This document shows, piece by piece, positions 43,924 through 52,160 of a stretch of DNA of 64,000 nt (the first letter of the stretch is position 1; each line of letters starts with the position of its first letter). Source of the DNA: Dyadobacter sp. 50-39 (lineage in GTDB: Bacteria; Bacteroidota; Bacteroidia; Cytophagales; Spirosomataceae); assembly GCA_001898145.1 (NCBI GenBank), contig MKSR01000020.1:62001-126000 (forward strand), in the 5' to 3' direction. The notes below the pieces were generated by a model. It was not told where the DNA came from. It saw only the letters and a program-made list of their open reading frames with translations, and searched no databases. Both the position numbers and the translations under genes were made by a program.

Positions 43924-46332
43924 ATGAGGAAACATTACCTCTACCTTCCCTTGCAGGGCATTTTTGCGTGTTTACTGGTGCTGGTTTGGTCGGCGCGGGG
44001 AGTTGCGCAGCCCAGTCCGTTCATTCATGTAGACCAGTTTGGTTACGCGCCGTCCGCCGAAAAAGTGGCCGTGCTCAGTAACCCCATCGCGGGTTATAAT
44101 GCGGCATTGAGCTACACGCCGCCGGCTACCCTGGAAGTACGCAACAGCATTACCCATGCAGTGGCGTTCACCGGTCCGGTTACCGTTTGGAATAACGGAA
44201 ATACCCAGGCGAATTCCGGTGACCAGGGCTGGTGGTTCGACTTTTCAGCGCTGACCGCCACAGGCAGTTATTATGTCTTCGATCCGGCAGGTAACCAGCG
44301 TTCGGCGGTTTTTGACATCACGGCCAATCCCTACGGCAACGTGATGCTGGCGGCGGTGAAAATGTTCTATTACAACCGTTGTAATATGGCGAAAGCCGCG
44401 CCCTATGCACAGGGCAAATGGACCGACGGAAACAATTTCATGAACGCATTGCAGGATCAGCAATGCCGGTATGTGTACGACCAGGGCAATGCGGCATTGG
44501 AAAAGGACCTGACAGGCGGTTGGTTCGATGCCGGCGATTACAATAAGTATGTTTCCTTCACGCACAGTCCTTTGCATGACCTCCTCTATGCCTACCAGGA
44601 AAATCCGGCCGTTTTTACGGATAATTTCAATATTCCGGAAAGCAAAAATGGCATCCCGGACCTGCTCGACGAGGTGAAATGGGAACTGGACTGGCTCTTC
44701 AGGATGACGAATGCTGATGGCAGCACCCACAACAAAATGGGCAGCCGGAATTACAGCGAAAACATTTCGTCACCCCCGAGCGCAAATGTGGACGGTCGCT
44801 ACTACGGACCGGTCTGTACCTCGGCGTCGGCGACCATCGCATCGGTGTTCGCGCACGCTTCCCTTGCATATGCGGGTGTACCCTCGCTCAGTGCGTACGC
44901 GGCACAGCTGGAAGCAAAGGCGGTGAGCTGTTTCAATTATGTACTCCCGTTTTTCAATTCAAATACCTTGCAAACCGACTGCGACGACGGCAGTATTGTT
45001 TCCGGTGACGCCGATGTGGCAGCCGGACCGCAGCGTAATATGATGGTCACTGCCGCTATCTATCTTTTTGAGCGGACGGGGAACGCGGTTTACAACCAGT
45101 TTGTGGTCAATAACTATGCGGGTACCGACGTGATGAGCTCGGGCTACTGGGGTGTGGATGCCACCGAATTGCAGGATGCATTGCTCCGCTATGCCAAACT
45201 CCCGGGGGCCAATCCGACCGTCGCTTCTGCCATTTTAAACTCGGCCGGCACAGCTGTGAATGGCAATTGGAACGACTTCTTCGGCTGGACCACCGCCGAC
45301 CTTTACCGGGCCTTTATGCCAGACTGGTCGTATCACTGGGGCAGCAATATGCCCAAGGCCGACTACGCCAATGTGAACCGCTCGATGCTCAAAGCGGGAC
45401 TGGGCAATGCGGTCAGCCTCGCGCGTAAAGCGGCAGAGCAGGTTCATTATTTTCACGGGGTCAATCCGCAGGGAATGGTGTATTTGTCAAACATGTACGC
45501 ATTCGGCGGCGATCGCTGCGCCAATGAAATTTACCATACCTGGTTCAACGATGGGACCATTTATGACAATGCGCTGACGTCGCCGAACGGCCCGGCGCCG
45601 GGGTACGTGGTTGGCGGTCCCAATGCAGACTATACGATCGGTAGCCAGTCGCCGCCGTTCGGTCAGCCGCGACAGAAAAGCTACCTCGATTTCAATACGG
45701 GCTGGCCGACCAACAGCTGGGAAATCACAGAGCCGGCCATTTACTACCAGGCGGCCTACATCCGTTTGCTTGCGCATTCGACGCTGCCCATCGAGGATCC
45801 GCTGCCGGTGGAACTCGCGGATTTCTATTTGAAAGAGGATAATGGGCAGGCGCAGCTCCATTGGAAGACAGTTTCAGAGACGGATAACGATCGGTTTGAG
45901 ATCGAGCGCTCTACCAATGGTACCGATTTTCGTATGATAGGAGAGTTGAAGGGGCAACATACAACCGCTGCGGCGCATTACTATACATTCACTGATACAG
46001 AAGCGCCGGGTGTCACCAGTTACTACCGGCTGAAACAGGTTGATGTCGACGGGCAGTTTGAGTATTCCAAAATCATCGCCTTATACCGCAACGGGGACGC
46101 CGCGTTCCGTGTCGGGCCCAATCCGTTAAGTGAATACCTGGAAATTAAAATGCCTCCCAATACGGGTATAGCCACGGTTAAAGTCGTCAACATGGCCGGC
46201 ATGGAAGTGCTGCGGCACGAGATGGACGGGAGTGGAAGGGTGCCGATGCAGAACGTGGCCAGCGGACTTTACCTGCTGCGGGTAGAGCGTGGAGCTGAAA
46301 GCCTGTTTACGCAAAGGATTTTCAAGAATTGA
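43924..46332 (+). CDS. GH9 endoglucanase-type cellulase with T9SS sorting domain
   Basis: 802 residues. A signal peptide ends near GVAQ. An N-terminal Ig-like CelD_N domain (FIHVDQFGYAPSAEKVAVLS ... YYVFDPAGNQRSAVFDI) precedes the (alpha/alpha)6 catalytic domain. The catalytic base motif is WFDAGDYNKYV (D202 and D205) and the acid is E603 in ITEPAIYYQAAYIRLL; the substrate His region is YFHGVNPQGMVYLSNMYAFGGDR. After about residue 630 come a beta-sandwich (PVELADFYLKEDNGQAQLHWKTVSE) and a type A T9SS domain (VGPNPLSEYLEIKM ... GLYLLRVERGAESLFTQRIF). It probably cuts cellulose or another beta-1,4-glucan outside the cell. Confidence 0.95.
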   Translation: MRKHYLYLPLQGIFACLLVLVWSARGVAQPSPFIHVDQFGYAPSAEKVAVLSNPIAGYNAALSYTPPATLEVRNSITHAVAFTGPVTVWNNGNTQANSGDQGWWFDFSALTATGSYYVFDPAGNQRSAVFDITANPYGNVMLAAVKMFYYNRCNMAKAAPYAQGKWTDGNNFMNALQDQQCRYVYDQGNAALEKDLTGGWFDAGDYNKYVSFTHSPLHDLLYAYQENPAVFTDNFNIPESKNGIPDLLDEVKWELDWLFRMTNADGSTHNKMGSRNYSENISSPPSANVDGRYYGPVCTSASATIASVFAHASLAYAGVPSLSAYAAQLEAKAVSCFNYVLPFFNSNTLQTDCDDGSIVSGDADVAAGPQRNMMVTAAIYLFERTGNAVYNQFVVNNYAGTDVMSSGYWGVDATELQDALLRYAKLPGANPTVASAILNSAGTAVNGNWNDFFGWTTADLYRAFMPDWSYHWGSNMPKADYANVNRSMLKAGLGNAVSLARKAAEQVHYFHGVNPQGMVYLSNMYAFGGDRCANEIYHTWFNDGTIYDNALTSPNGPAPGYVVGGPNADYTIGSQSPPFGQPRQKSYLDFNTGWPTNSWEITEPAIYYQAAYIRLLAHSTLPIEDPLPVELADFYLKEDNGQAQLHWKTVSETDNDRFEIERSTNGTDFRMIGELKGQHTTAAAHYYTFTDTEAPGVTSYYRLKQVDVDGQFEYSKIIALYRNGDAAFRVGPNPLSEYLEIKMPPNTGIATVKVVNMAGMEVLRHEMDGSGRVPMQNVASGLYLLRVERGAESLFTQRIFKN

Positions 46333-46337
46333 TAGCT

Positions 46338-46373
46338 AACGGGCAGCTACAAACGAAAGCGTGGCTGCCCGTT
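46338..46373. terminator. Bidirectional terminator after the GH9 gene
   Basis: AACGGGCAGC (46338-46347) and GCTGCCCGTT (46364-46373) form a perfect 10-base-pair stem with a 16-base loop, followed by ATTT. It separates two convergent genes. Confidence 0.8.
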
Positions 46374-46383
46374 ATTTCCAGGC

Positions 46384-46896
46384 TTATTGTTGGCCGGGCG
46401 CCGGATTTCTTTTCGGCATCACCAGGCTGTCGGCAGGGTACTGCGCTTTGAGCGTATCCATTTGCGCCTTGGCCCATTGGATGAGACGTTCCCGCTGGGC
46501 GGTAGTCAGCCGGGCTTCCGGATGCATCCCCAGTGCCGTGTACGATTTAAGCGGCATGGCGTCGTCCTCAACCATTTCCACGGTTTCTTCCAGTTTATGG
46601 TTCTGCCGCGCGATCGACAGCCCCGTGAAGGTAGAAAAGTTCAGGTGCCGCTTGCCATCCTCTACATGTTCGTTCATCCACCATGCCACAGGCTGAATGT
46701 TGTAGTACCATGGATAAACGGTTTTGTTGCTGTGACAATCGTTACAGGCCACTTCGAGGATATTCTTCACATCGGCCGGGACGTCGTATTTCGTCGCGAT
46801 GTTCATCGATTGATCGTCGGAAAGGTTTTGTTCGGGGCGGATGAACTGCATCACAATAAAAACCGCCAGAAGGGCTAGCAGAATCTTTTTGAACAT
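46384..46896 (-). CDS. Haem-binding-domain protein (c-type cytochrome-like), membrane anchored
   Basis: 170 residues. An N-terminal hydrophobic segment (ILLALLAVFIVMQFI) anchors the protein facing the periplasm. A single haem c motif C-N-D-C-H is followed by SNKTVYPWYYNIQPVAWWMNEHVEDGKRHLNFS, the signature of the Bacteroidota haem-binding domain family. It probably takes part in periplasmic electron transfer; the partner is unknown. The gene stands alone between the GH9 terminator and the AraC remnant. Confidence 0.88.
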   Translation of the reverse strand: MFKKILLALLAVFIVMQFIRPEQNLSDDQSMNIATKYDVPADVKNILEVACNDCHSNKTVYPWYYNIQPVAWWMNEHVEDGKRHLNFSTFTGLSIARQNHKLEETVEMVEDDAMPLKSYTALGMHPEARLTTAQRERLIQWAKAQMDTLKAQYPADSLVMPKRNPAPGQQ

Positions 46897-46953
46897 GTCT
46901 GATGGTGATTAGATTAGGTCTTGCTGTGCATATAATTCCGGGAGCATCACTTT

Positions 46954-47105
46954 TTACTGCCGTTCTATGCCGTTATTTTTTCGGTAATGCGCCGGCGATA
47001 GGCCCATTTGTTGTTTGAACAGCCTCGAAAAATAGAACGGATCATCGATTCCGATCGCAGAAGCCACTTCGTTGATCCGCCATGTCCTGAAATGCAGCAG
47101 CGTAA
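46954..47105 (-). pseudogene. AraC-family regulator, 3' remnant
   Basis: Only the second HTH and the C-terminus remain: LLHFRTWRINEVASAIGIDDPFYFSRLFKQQMGLSPAHYRKNN, ending in TAA at 46954-46956. Homology stops abruptly at about 47105, where the opposite strand begins to encode an MFS transporter end. The ligand domain and first HTH helices are missing, so this is not a functional regulator. An open frame continues about 20 codons past the junction but reads antisense transporter sequence. Confidence 0.75.
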
Positions 47106-47108
47106 TGC

Positions 47109-47324
47109 GGCAATGCGATGGCGGTAGCCACACTCGCATTGTGGATCGCGAACTTCTGCACAACAGCCCTGTTCCCGGTGATGAACCAGTATTTCGGCGT
47201 GCCGGTCACCTTTTTGACCCATGCGGCGATATGCCTGGTTTACTACTTCTTTATCCGGACCAGCGTACCCGAAACCAAAGGCAAATCTTTGGAAGAAATT
47301 GAAAAACTGTTACAAAAGAGCTGA
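47109..47324 (+). pseudogene. MFS sugar transporter, 3' remnant
   Basis: The sequence GNAMAVATLALWIANFCTT ... FPVMNQYFGVPVTFLTHAAICLVYYFFIRTSVPETKGKSLEEIEKLLQ is the last two transmembrane helices and PETKGKSLEEIE tail of a sugar-porter-family symporter. Everything upstream is missing and a stop codon (TAA, 47103-47105) sits just before the homologous part. It abuts the AraC remnant on the other strand, so a deletion removed the 5' parts of two divergent genes. It lies 11 bases before the TIM-barrel isomerase gene, probably its former operon partner. Confidence 0.8.
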
Positions 47325-47335
47325 TCGTCCATAGC

Positions 47336-48148
47336 ATGACCATTCAATTTTACGCGCCGGAATGGGGTAATACCCTTCCGTTCGATACGTTTTGCAAAAA
47401 TGTGAAAGCCGTCGGCTACGATGGTGTCGAAATGGCGCTGCCTTTCGAACCGGCTGAGAAACAAACGGTTTTGGATACGCTGGCGGCCAATGATCTCCGG
47501 CTGATCGGCCAGTACTGGCAGTCGTTTGAGAAAAATATCGATGAGCACGCTGCCAACTACGAAAAATACCTGCGGAACCTGATTGAGGCAAAGCCGGTAC
47601 TGATCAATTGTCAGACCGGCAAGGACTATTTCACTACCGCACAGAACCAAAGACTTTTTACGCTTGCGGCCAGACTTTCCGCAGATTCCGGCATTCGCAT
47701 TATCCATGAAACGCACCGGGGGAAAAGCCTCTTCGCCGCGCATATTACCAGGGGCTACCTCGAAGCCGACCCGGCGCTTCGCATTGCGCTTGACATTTCA
47801 CACTGGTGCAGCGTTCACGAGTCGCTTCTGGCCGACCTTCCCGACGAGGTAAGCCTCGCCATTTCCCGTACCGATCACATCCATAGCCGCGTAGGCCATC
47901 CGGAAGGCCCGCAGGTGAACGACCCGCGCGCTCCCGAATGGGAAGAAGTACTCCATGCGCACCTGGGCTGGTGGGATCGGATTGCAGCCCTGCACGCCCA
48001 AAACGGGTCGACGCTCACCATCACTACCGAATTCGGGCCCGCACCTTATATGCCCGCTATGCCATACACCCAGATGCCGCTCGTGAATCAATGGGATGTA
48101 AATGTGCATATGATGAACCTGCTCAGGGAACGTTACCGGCGGATGTAG
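47336..48148 (+). CDS. Sugar phosphate isomerase/epimerase-like TIM-barrel protein
   Basis: 270 residues of the AP-endonuclease-2/xylose-isomerase-like fold. Candidate metal ligands are the Glu in IIHETHRG, the Asp in LDISHWC, the His in DHIHSRVGHPEG and the Glu in TTEFGPAPY. It probably isomerises or epimerises a sugar or inositol derivative. It follows the MFS remnant after 11 bases on the same strand, which suggests that the original operon imported and converted one sugar; with the transporter and regulator truncated, the gene may now be orphaned or served by another promoter. Confidence 0.88.
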   Translation: MTIQFYAPEWGNTLPFDTFCKNVKAVGYDGVEMALPFEPAEKQTVLDTLAANDLRLIGQYWQSFEKNIDEHAANYEKYLRNLIEAKPVLINCQTGKDYFTTAQNQRLFTLAARLSADSGIRIIHETHRGKSLFAAHITRGYLEADPALRIALDISHWCSVHESLLADLPDEVSLAISRTDHIHSRVGHPEGPQVNDPRAPEWEEVLHAHLGWWDRIAALHAQNGSTLTITTEFGPAPYMPAMPYTQMPLVNQWDVNVHMMNLLRERYRRM

Positions 48149-48209
48149 AAGGTTTACCTAAATATTTTTTAAGATTTTCATTAAAATAATTTTTACCGTT
48201 AAATAAAAT

Positions 48210-48234
48210 CATTGTCACTAAAATACTGACAATG
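48210..48234. repeat. Small inverted repeat CATTGTCA-N9-TGACAATG
   Basis: Perfect 8-base arms at 48210-48217 and 48227-48234 within a 237-base AT-rich gap upstream of the response-regulator gene. It could be an operator; no regulator is assigned. Confidence 0.45.
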
Positions 48235-48319
48235 AGTTGGTTTTTACTACACTCCCGTGAATAGGTGATACCTTTGGGAATTCCGTAAGTCTTTCGGTTG
48301 TTTGCAGTTACCTTGGATT

Positions 48320-48352
48320 TTGTCCGCGGTAATGAGTTAATCCCTAAATTTG
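48320..48352 (+). promoter_or_regulatory. Likely promoter of the response-regulator gene
   Basis: TTG (48320-48322), 22 bases, TAAATTTG (48345-48352), with the start codon at 48386, about 33 bases downstream. Both boxes fit the Bacteroidota consensus. Confidence 0.5.
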
Positions 48353-48385
48353 CTTTGCAATAACCCTCCGATCGAACCAATCACT

Positions 48386-48739
48386 ATGAGCATCCTGTAT
48401 GTTGACCATGAAATTAATAATCTGAATTCCTTTAAGGCGACGTTTCGGAGAGATGCCCAGATTTACCTGGCCAAATCAACGGAAGAAGGGTTGAAAATTC
48501 TCGACGAGCACAAAATCGACGTCATTTTCGCTGACCATCAGATGCCCGACATGACTGGGCTGGAATTTCTCAAACTGGCTTCCGACCAATATCCTTCGAG
48601 CATGCGTGTGCTGCTGACAGGTAACGCGTACACGGAAGAATTTCGCTGGGCAGCGGGCAAAGGATATTTTCACAGCTATGTCAACAAGCCCTGGGATGAA
48701 CAGCAATTACGTACGTTGATGATCTCACGCTTACATTAA
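48386..48739 (+). CDS. Stand-alone response regulator receiver domain protein
   Basis: The ATG at 48386 (MSILYVDHE) is used because the frame upstream of it lies within or before the promoter. 117 residues, one CheY-like domain: an acidic patch D7-H-E9, the phosphorylation site D50 in FADHQMPDMTG, Thr in VLLTGNAY and Lys in NKPWDEQQL. The NKPW motif is typical of receivers linked to cyclic-di-GMP or PP2C-type outputs, but no output domain is attached. It presumably relays phosphate between a kinase and another protein; no kinase gene is adjacent. A strong terminator follows. Confidence 0.92.
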   Translation: MSILYVDHEINNLNSFKATFRRDAQIYLAKSTEEGLKILDEHKIDVIFADHQMPDMTGLEFLKLASDQYPSSMRVLLTGNAYTEEFRWAAGKGYFHSYVNKPWDEQQLRTLMISRLH

Positions 48740-48790
48740 AATAGGATTATCCGGCGGCGGTAGTCGGATAACCACGTCCCGTCACATTGA

Positions 48791-48826
48791 ATAGCGCCCG
48801 AAAGCCATACGGCTTCCGGGCGCTAT
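48791..48826 (+). terminator. Intrinsic terminator after the receiver gene
   Basis: ATAGCGCCCG (48791-48800) pairs with CGGGCGCTAT (48817-48826), with AAGCC/GGCTT inside, followed by TGTTTTTG. It isolates the receiver gene from the TldD cluster. Confidence 0.88.
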
Positions 48827-48952
48827 TGTTTTTGACCATTTCCAGTTACAAAAAAATTGCCACACGAATATTTGTTGAGGATATATTGATTACATTGGAG
48901 ATTCAATATCCGACTATCCTTCATCCATTGCCGAAAGGCAAAACCTTAACCA

Positions 48953-50596
48953 ATGAAAAGAAGACACTTCATGCAAATGTCGGGCCTTGGATTGGGCGCT
49001 GTGATGCTTCCCCAGGTCCCGATTATGGGTAACCCCGTGGCCGAAGGGCAGCTGCTCGATCCGTGGTTCGATGCCGCAACCAAGAAAAAGCTAGCCGAAA
49101 CCGCATTGAATGCAGCCCGTGACAAGGGAGCCACTTATACCGACGTCCGGATCGGCCGCTATTTGCAGCAATACCTTTTTACCCGTGAAAGGCAGGTTCA
49201 GAACATCATCAATGCCGAATCTTACGGTATCGGCATCCGGGTGATCGCCAACGGTACCTGGGGCTTTTCGGCCACCAGTGACGTCACGCCCGACGGTATC
49301 GCCAAATGTGCCGCGACCGCTGTTGCGATTGCCAAAGCAAACTCGAAATTCCAGAAAGAGCCCGTGGTACTTGCGGAGCAAAAAGGTGTGGGCGATAAGA
49401 CCTGGAAAACACCGCTTACCAAAAATGCCTTCGAAATCCCGGTGAGGGAGAAGATCGATCTGCTGATGAAAGTCAACGGGGCAGCTATGGACAATGGCGC
49501 CAACTTTGTGACTTCGAACCTGTTTTTTGTCAATGAGCAAAAGTACTTCGCGTCGACAGACGGTTCTTTCATCGATCAGGATGTGCACAGGATCTGGCCT
49601 ACATTCACTGTTACCGTGACCGATAAAGCTTCCGGCAAGTTCAAAACCCGCGATGCGATCAGCTCGCCGATGGGCATGGGCTACGAGTACCTCGACGGCC
49701 TCGCCACCGAAAAAATCGCGGGCCCTAACGGCATGGTGGGTTACCGCAACTCGTATGATATGGTCGAGGATGCGATCATGGCCGCGAAGCAGGCGAGGGA
49801 GAAAGTGACTGCCAAGTCGGTAGAGCCGGGTAAGTATGACCTTGTTTTGGATCCTAACCATTTGGGCCTCACCATTCATGAGTCGGTGGGGCACCCGACG
49901 GAGCTCGACCGCGTGCTGGGATATGAAGCCAATTATGCGGGCACCAGTTTCGCGACATTGGATAAATGGAAAACCAAAAACTTCAACTACGGCAGCAAGC
50001 TTGTCAACATTGTTGCCGATAAAACCCAGCCGCATACACTGGGTGCCGTGGGGTATGACGACGAGGGAGTTCCCTGCAAGGAATGGGACATTATTAAGGA
50101 CGGGATCCTGGTCAACTACCAGGCGATCCGCGACCAGGTACAGATACTGGGAGAAAAAGAGTCCCACGGGTGCTGCTATGCCGACGATTGGAGCTCGGTG
50201 CAGTTTCAGCGAATGCCGAACATCAGCCTTAAACCCGGCACTGAAAAGCGCAGCGTGCTTGACATGATTAAAGGGGTTGAAAAGGGTATTTATATTGTTG
50301 GCAGAGGGTCGTACTCGATTGATCAGCAGCGCTATAACTTTCAGTTTGGTGGTCAGGTCTTTTATGAGATCAAAAACGGTGAAATCGCCGGTATGCTCGA
50401 AGACGTGGCGTACCAGTCGAACACCCAGGAATTCTGGAACTCGTGCGTGCAGCTTTGCGACAAAGACGATTACCGCACATTCGGATCGTTTTTCGACGGC
50501 AAAGGTCAGCCCGCGCAGATCAGCGCCGTTTCCCACGGGAGCTCGACGACGAGGTTTAATGGGGTGAATGTTATTAATACCGGAAGGAAGATCTAA
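48953..50596 (+). CDS. TldD-type metalloprotease, copy 1, with Tat-like leader
   Basis: 547 residues. The N-terminus MKRRHFMQMSGLGLGAVML is a twin-arginine-type leader (RR, then a moderately hydrophobic Gly/Leu stretch), unlike cytosolic E. coli TldD. The TldD/PmbA fold follows (GATYTDVRIGRYLQQYLFTRE, ESYGIGIRVIANGTWGFSA), with the zinc motif H309-E-S-V-G-H314 (HExxxH) and KESHGCCYADDWSSVQFQRMPN, which contains the likely Cys ligand. The family makes proteolytic heterodimers with TldE; known roles are microcin maturation and degradation of unfolded peptides. It is followed by a TldE gene, then a second TldD/TldE pair. Confidence 0.92.
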   Translation: MKRRHFMQMSGLGLGAVMLPQVPIMGNPVAEGQLLDPWFDAATKKKLAETALNAARDKGATYTDVRIGRYLQQYLFTRERQVQNIINAESYGIGIRVIANGTWGFSATSDVTPDGIAKCAATAVAIAKANSKFQKEPVVLAEQKGVGDKTWKTPLTKNAFEIPVREKIDLLMKVNGAAMDNGANFVTSNLFFVNEQKYFASTDGSFIDQDVHRIWPTFTVTVTDKASGKFKTRDAISSPMGMGYEYLDGLATEKIAGPNGMVGYRNSYDMVEDAIMAAKQAREKVTAKSVEPGKYDLVLDPNHLGLTIHESVGHPTELDRVLGYEANYAGTSFATLDKWKTKNFNYGSKLVNIVADKTQPHTLGAVGYDDEGVPCKEWDIIKDGILVNYQAIRDQVQILGEKESHGCCYADDWSSVQFQRMPNISLKPGTEKRSVLDMIKGVEKGIYIVGRGSYSIDQQRYNFQFGGQVFYEIKNGEIAGMLEDVAYQSNTQEFWNSCVQLCDKDDYRTFGSFFDGKGQPAQISAVSHGSSTTRFNGVNVINTGRKI

Positions 50597-50672
50597 TGAT
50601 TGAATGAGTCAATGAGTGAGTATTTTTTAACTAATCTATTCACTCATTCACTCATTCTCTCATTCAAAATTA
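50597..50672. repeat. Paired inverted octamer arrays between tldD1 and tldE1
   Basis: The left part, 50597-50621 (GATTGAAT, GAGTCAAT, GAGTGAGT), and the right part, 50639-50672 (ATTCACTC, ATTCACTC, ATTCTCTC, ATTCAAAA), are inverted with a 17-base centre. The pair can form a hairpin immediately after the tldD stop codon and about 35 bases before the tldE start. Confidence 0.85.
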
Positions 50673-50706
50673 GATTTCATCACGAACACAAAACTGCATC
50701 AAGCAA

Positions 50707-52023
50707 ATGGCTATCCTGACCAAAGAAGAAGCTAAAAAAATTATAGATAAAGTCCTGGCATTTTCGAAGGCTGACGAGATCAGTGCGTCGCTTTCCGGAA
50801 ACAGGACCGGTAATATCCGGTACGCCCGTAACTCGGTGTCGACCAGCGGCGAAACTTACGATTTGTCGCTTTCCGTCACGGCGGTTTATGGTAAAAAATC
50901 GGGGACTGCTACAATTAACGAGTTCGACGATGCCTCGCTTGAAAAGACCGTTCGCCGTGCGGAGGAAATTGCGAAACTCGCACCCGACAATCCCGAATAT
51001 GTACCGATGCTCGGTGCGCAGCAATATGTGAATACCAACGCATTCGCGCAAAGTACCGCGGGGATCGATCCGGAGTACCGTGCGAAAGCCGCATTCGGAA
51101 GTATAGAGCCCTGCTCCAAAAAGAACCTGACAGCCGCCGGTTATATGGAAGACAGGAGTGGATTTACGGCATTGGGTAACAACAAAGGGCTTTTTGCATA
51201 TAACAAATCTACCTCCGTGGACTTTTCCGTGACGGTAAGGACGGCGGATGGCACAGGTTCGGGCTTCGTGCAGCGCGATTATAACGATGCTTCCAAATTA
51301 AATACCAATACAGCTACGGAAATAGCCATGCAAAAGGCATTGGCTTCGGTGAATGCGAAAGCATTGGAGCCGGGTAAGTATACAGTGATCCTGGAACCCA
51401 CCGCCGCGCACGACCTCATCCTCAATATGATGCGGAATATGGACGGTCGCAGCGCCGACGAAGGCCGCAGTTTTCTGGGTAAGAAAGGAGGACAGACCCG
51501 GCTGGGCGAAAAGCTGCTGGACGAACGCGTCACCATCTATTCCGATCCCGCCAATCCGGAAGTGCCGGGCTCGCCGTTCGCAAACGACGGCAGGCCGCAG
51601 GAGAAAGTAACCTGGTTTGAAAAAGGTGTGGTGAAAAACATGTATTTCTCGCGCTTCTGGGCGGAGAAAAAGGGCGTAAAAGCAATTCCCTCCCCGGACG
51701 GTATCGTGTTTCAGGGGGGCAGCGAGTCGCTGGCGGATCTTATCAAGAGCACGGAAAAGGGCATTCTCGTCACACGTTTCTGGTATATCCGCACCGTGGA
51801 CCCGCAAACTTTGCTCTACACAGGCCTCACGCGCGACGGCACTTTTTACATTGAAAATGGCCAGATCAAATACCCTGTCAAGAATTTCCGGTTCAACGAG
51901 AGCCCGGTGATCATGCTCAACAATGTGGAGGCGATCGGTAAACCCGTGCGCACCAACGGCAGCCTGATACCGCCGCTGAAAATACGCGATTTTACGTTTA
52001 CAAGCCTTTCAGACGCTGTGTAG
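50707..52023 (+). CDS. TldE/PmbA-type protein, copy 1
   Basis: 438 residues with no signal peptide (MAILTKEEAKKIIDKVLAF). The TldD/PmbA fold is seen in NIRYARNSVSTSGETYDLSLSV, LEPGKYTVILEPTAAHDLILNM, DERVTIYSDPANPEVPGSPF and KNFRFNESPVIMLNNVEAIGKP. It lacks HExxxH, as expected for the non-catalytic TldE subunit. It should pair with the TldD encoded just upstream. The mismatch between a Tat-like leader on TldD and none on TldE means either that the leader is not functional, or that TldE is carried along with its partner, or that the two do not meet. Confidence 0.92.
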   Translation: MAILTKEEAKKIIDKVLAFSKADEISASLSGNRTGNIRYARNSVSTSGETYDLSLSVTAVYGKKSGTATINEFDDASLEKTVRRAEEIAKLAPDNPEYVPMLGAQQYVNTNAFAQSTAGIDPEYRAKAAFGSIEPCSKKNLTAAGYMEDRSGFTALGNNKGLFAYNKSTSVDFSVTVRTADGTGSGFVQRDYNDASKLNTNTATEIAMQKALASVNAKALEPGKYTVILEPTAAHDLILNMMRNMDGRSADEGRSFLGKKGGQTRLGEKLLDERVTIYSDPANPEVPGSPFANDGRPQEKVTWFEKGVVKNMYFSRFWAEKKGVKAIPSPDGIVFQGGSESLADLIKSTEKGILVTRFWYIRTVDPQTLLYTGLTRDGTFYIENGQIKYPVKNFRFNESPVIMLNNVEAIGKPVRTNGSLIPPLKIRDFTFTSLSDAV

Positions 52024-52068
52024 CGGCAAGCGTAATCCATTTAAACTGCTATCCTGCCATCCATAACA

Positions 52069-52129
52069 GGTGAGTTGAAACAAGTGCAGCCATTCATTAA
52101 CTTATGAATTGCACTTTTTTCAACTCACC
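52069..52129. terminator. Long hairpin between the two TldD/TldE pairs
   Basis: GGTGAGTTGAAACAAGTGCA (52069-52088) and TGCACTTTTTTCAACTCACC (52110-52129) are complementary with a single mismatch; ATTCAT/ATGAAT extends the pairing inwards. The T6 run lies within the right arm. It may terminate the first pair's transcript, leaving the second pair 32 bases further on partly independent. Confidence 0.7.
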
Positions 52130-52160
52130 CAATCAATTCTATTAGCTAAACATTTACACT

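Noticed and set aside
46965-47302. Overlapping small frames across the AraC/MFS junction
   Set aside because: They read the two gene remnants out of frame; only the frames that match AraC and MFS sequence are meaningful.
49091-50536. Antisense frame of 481 codons opposite tldD1
   Set aside because: Composition-driven shadow of a conserved gene; a similar antisense frame appears opposite the duplicate tldD2, and neither resembles a known protein.
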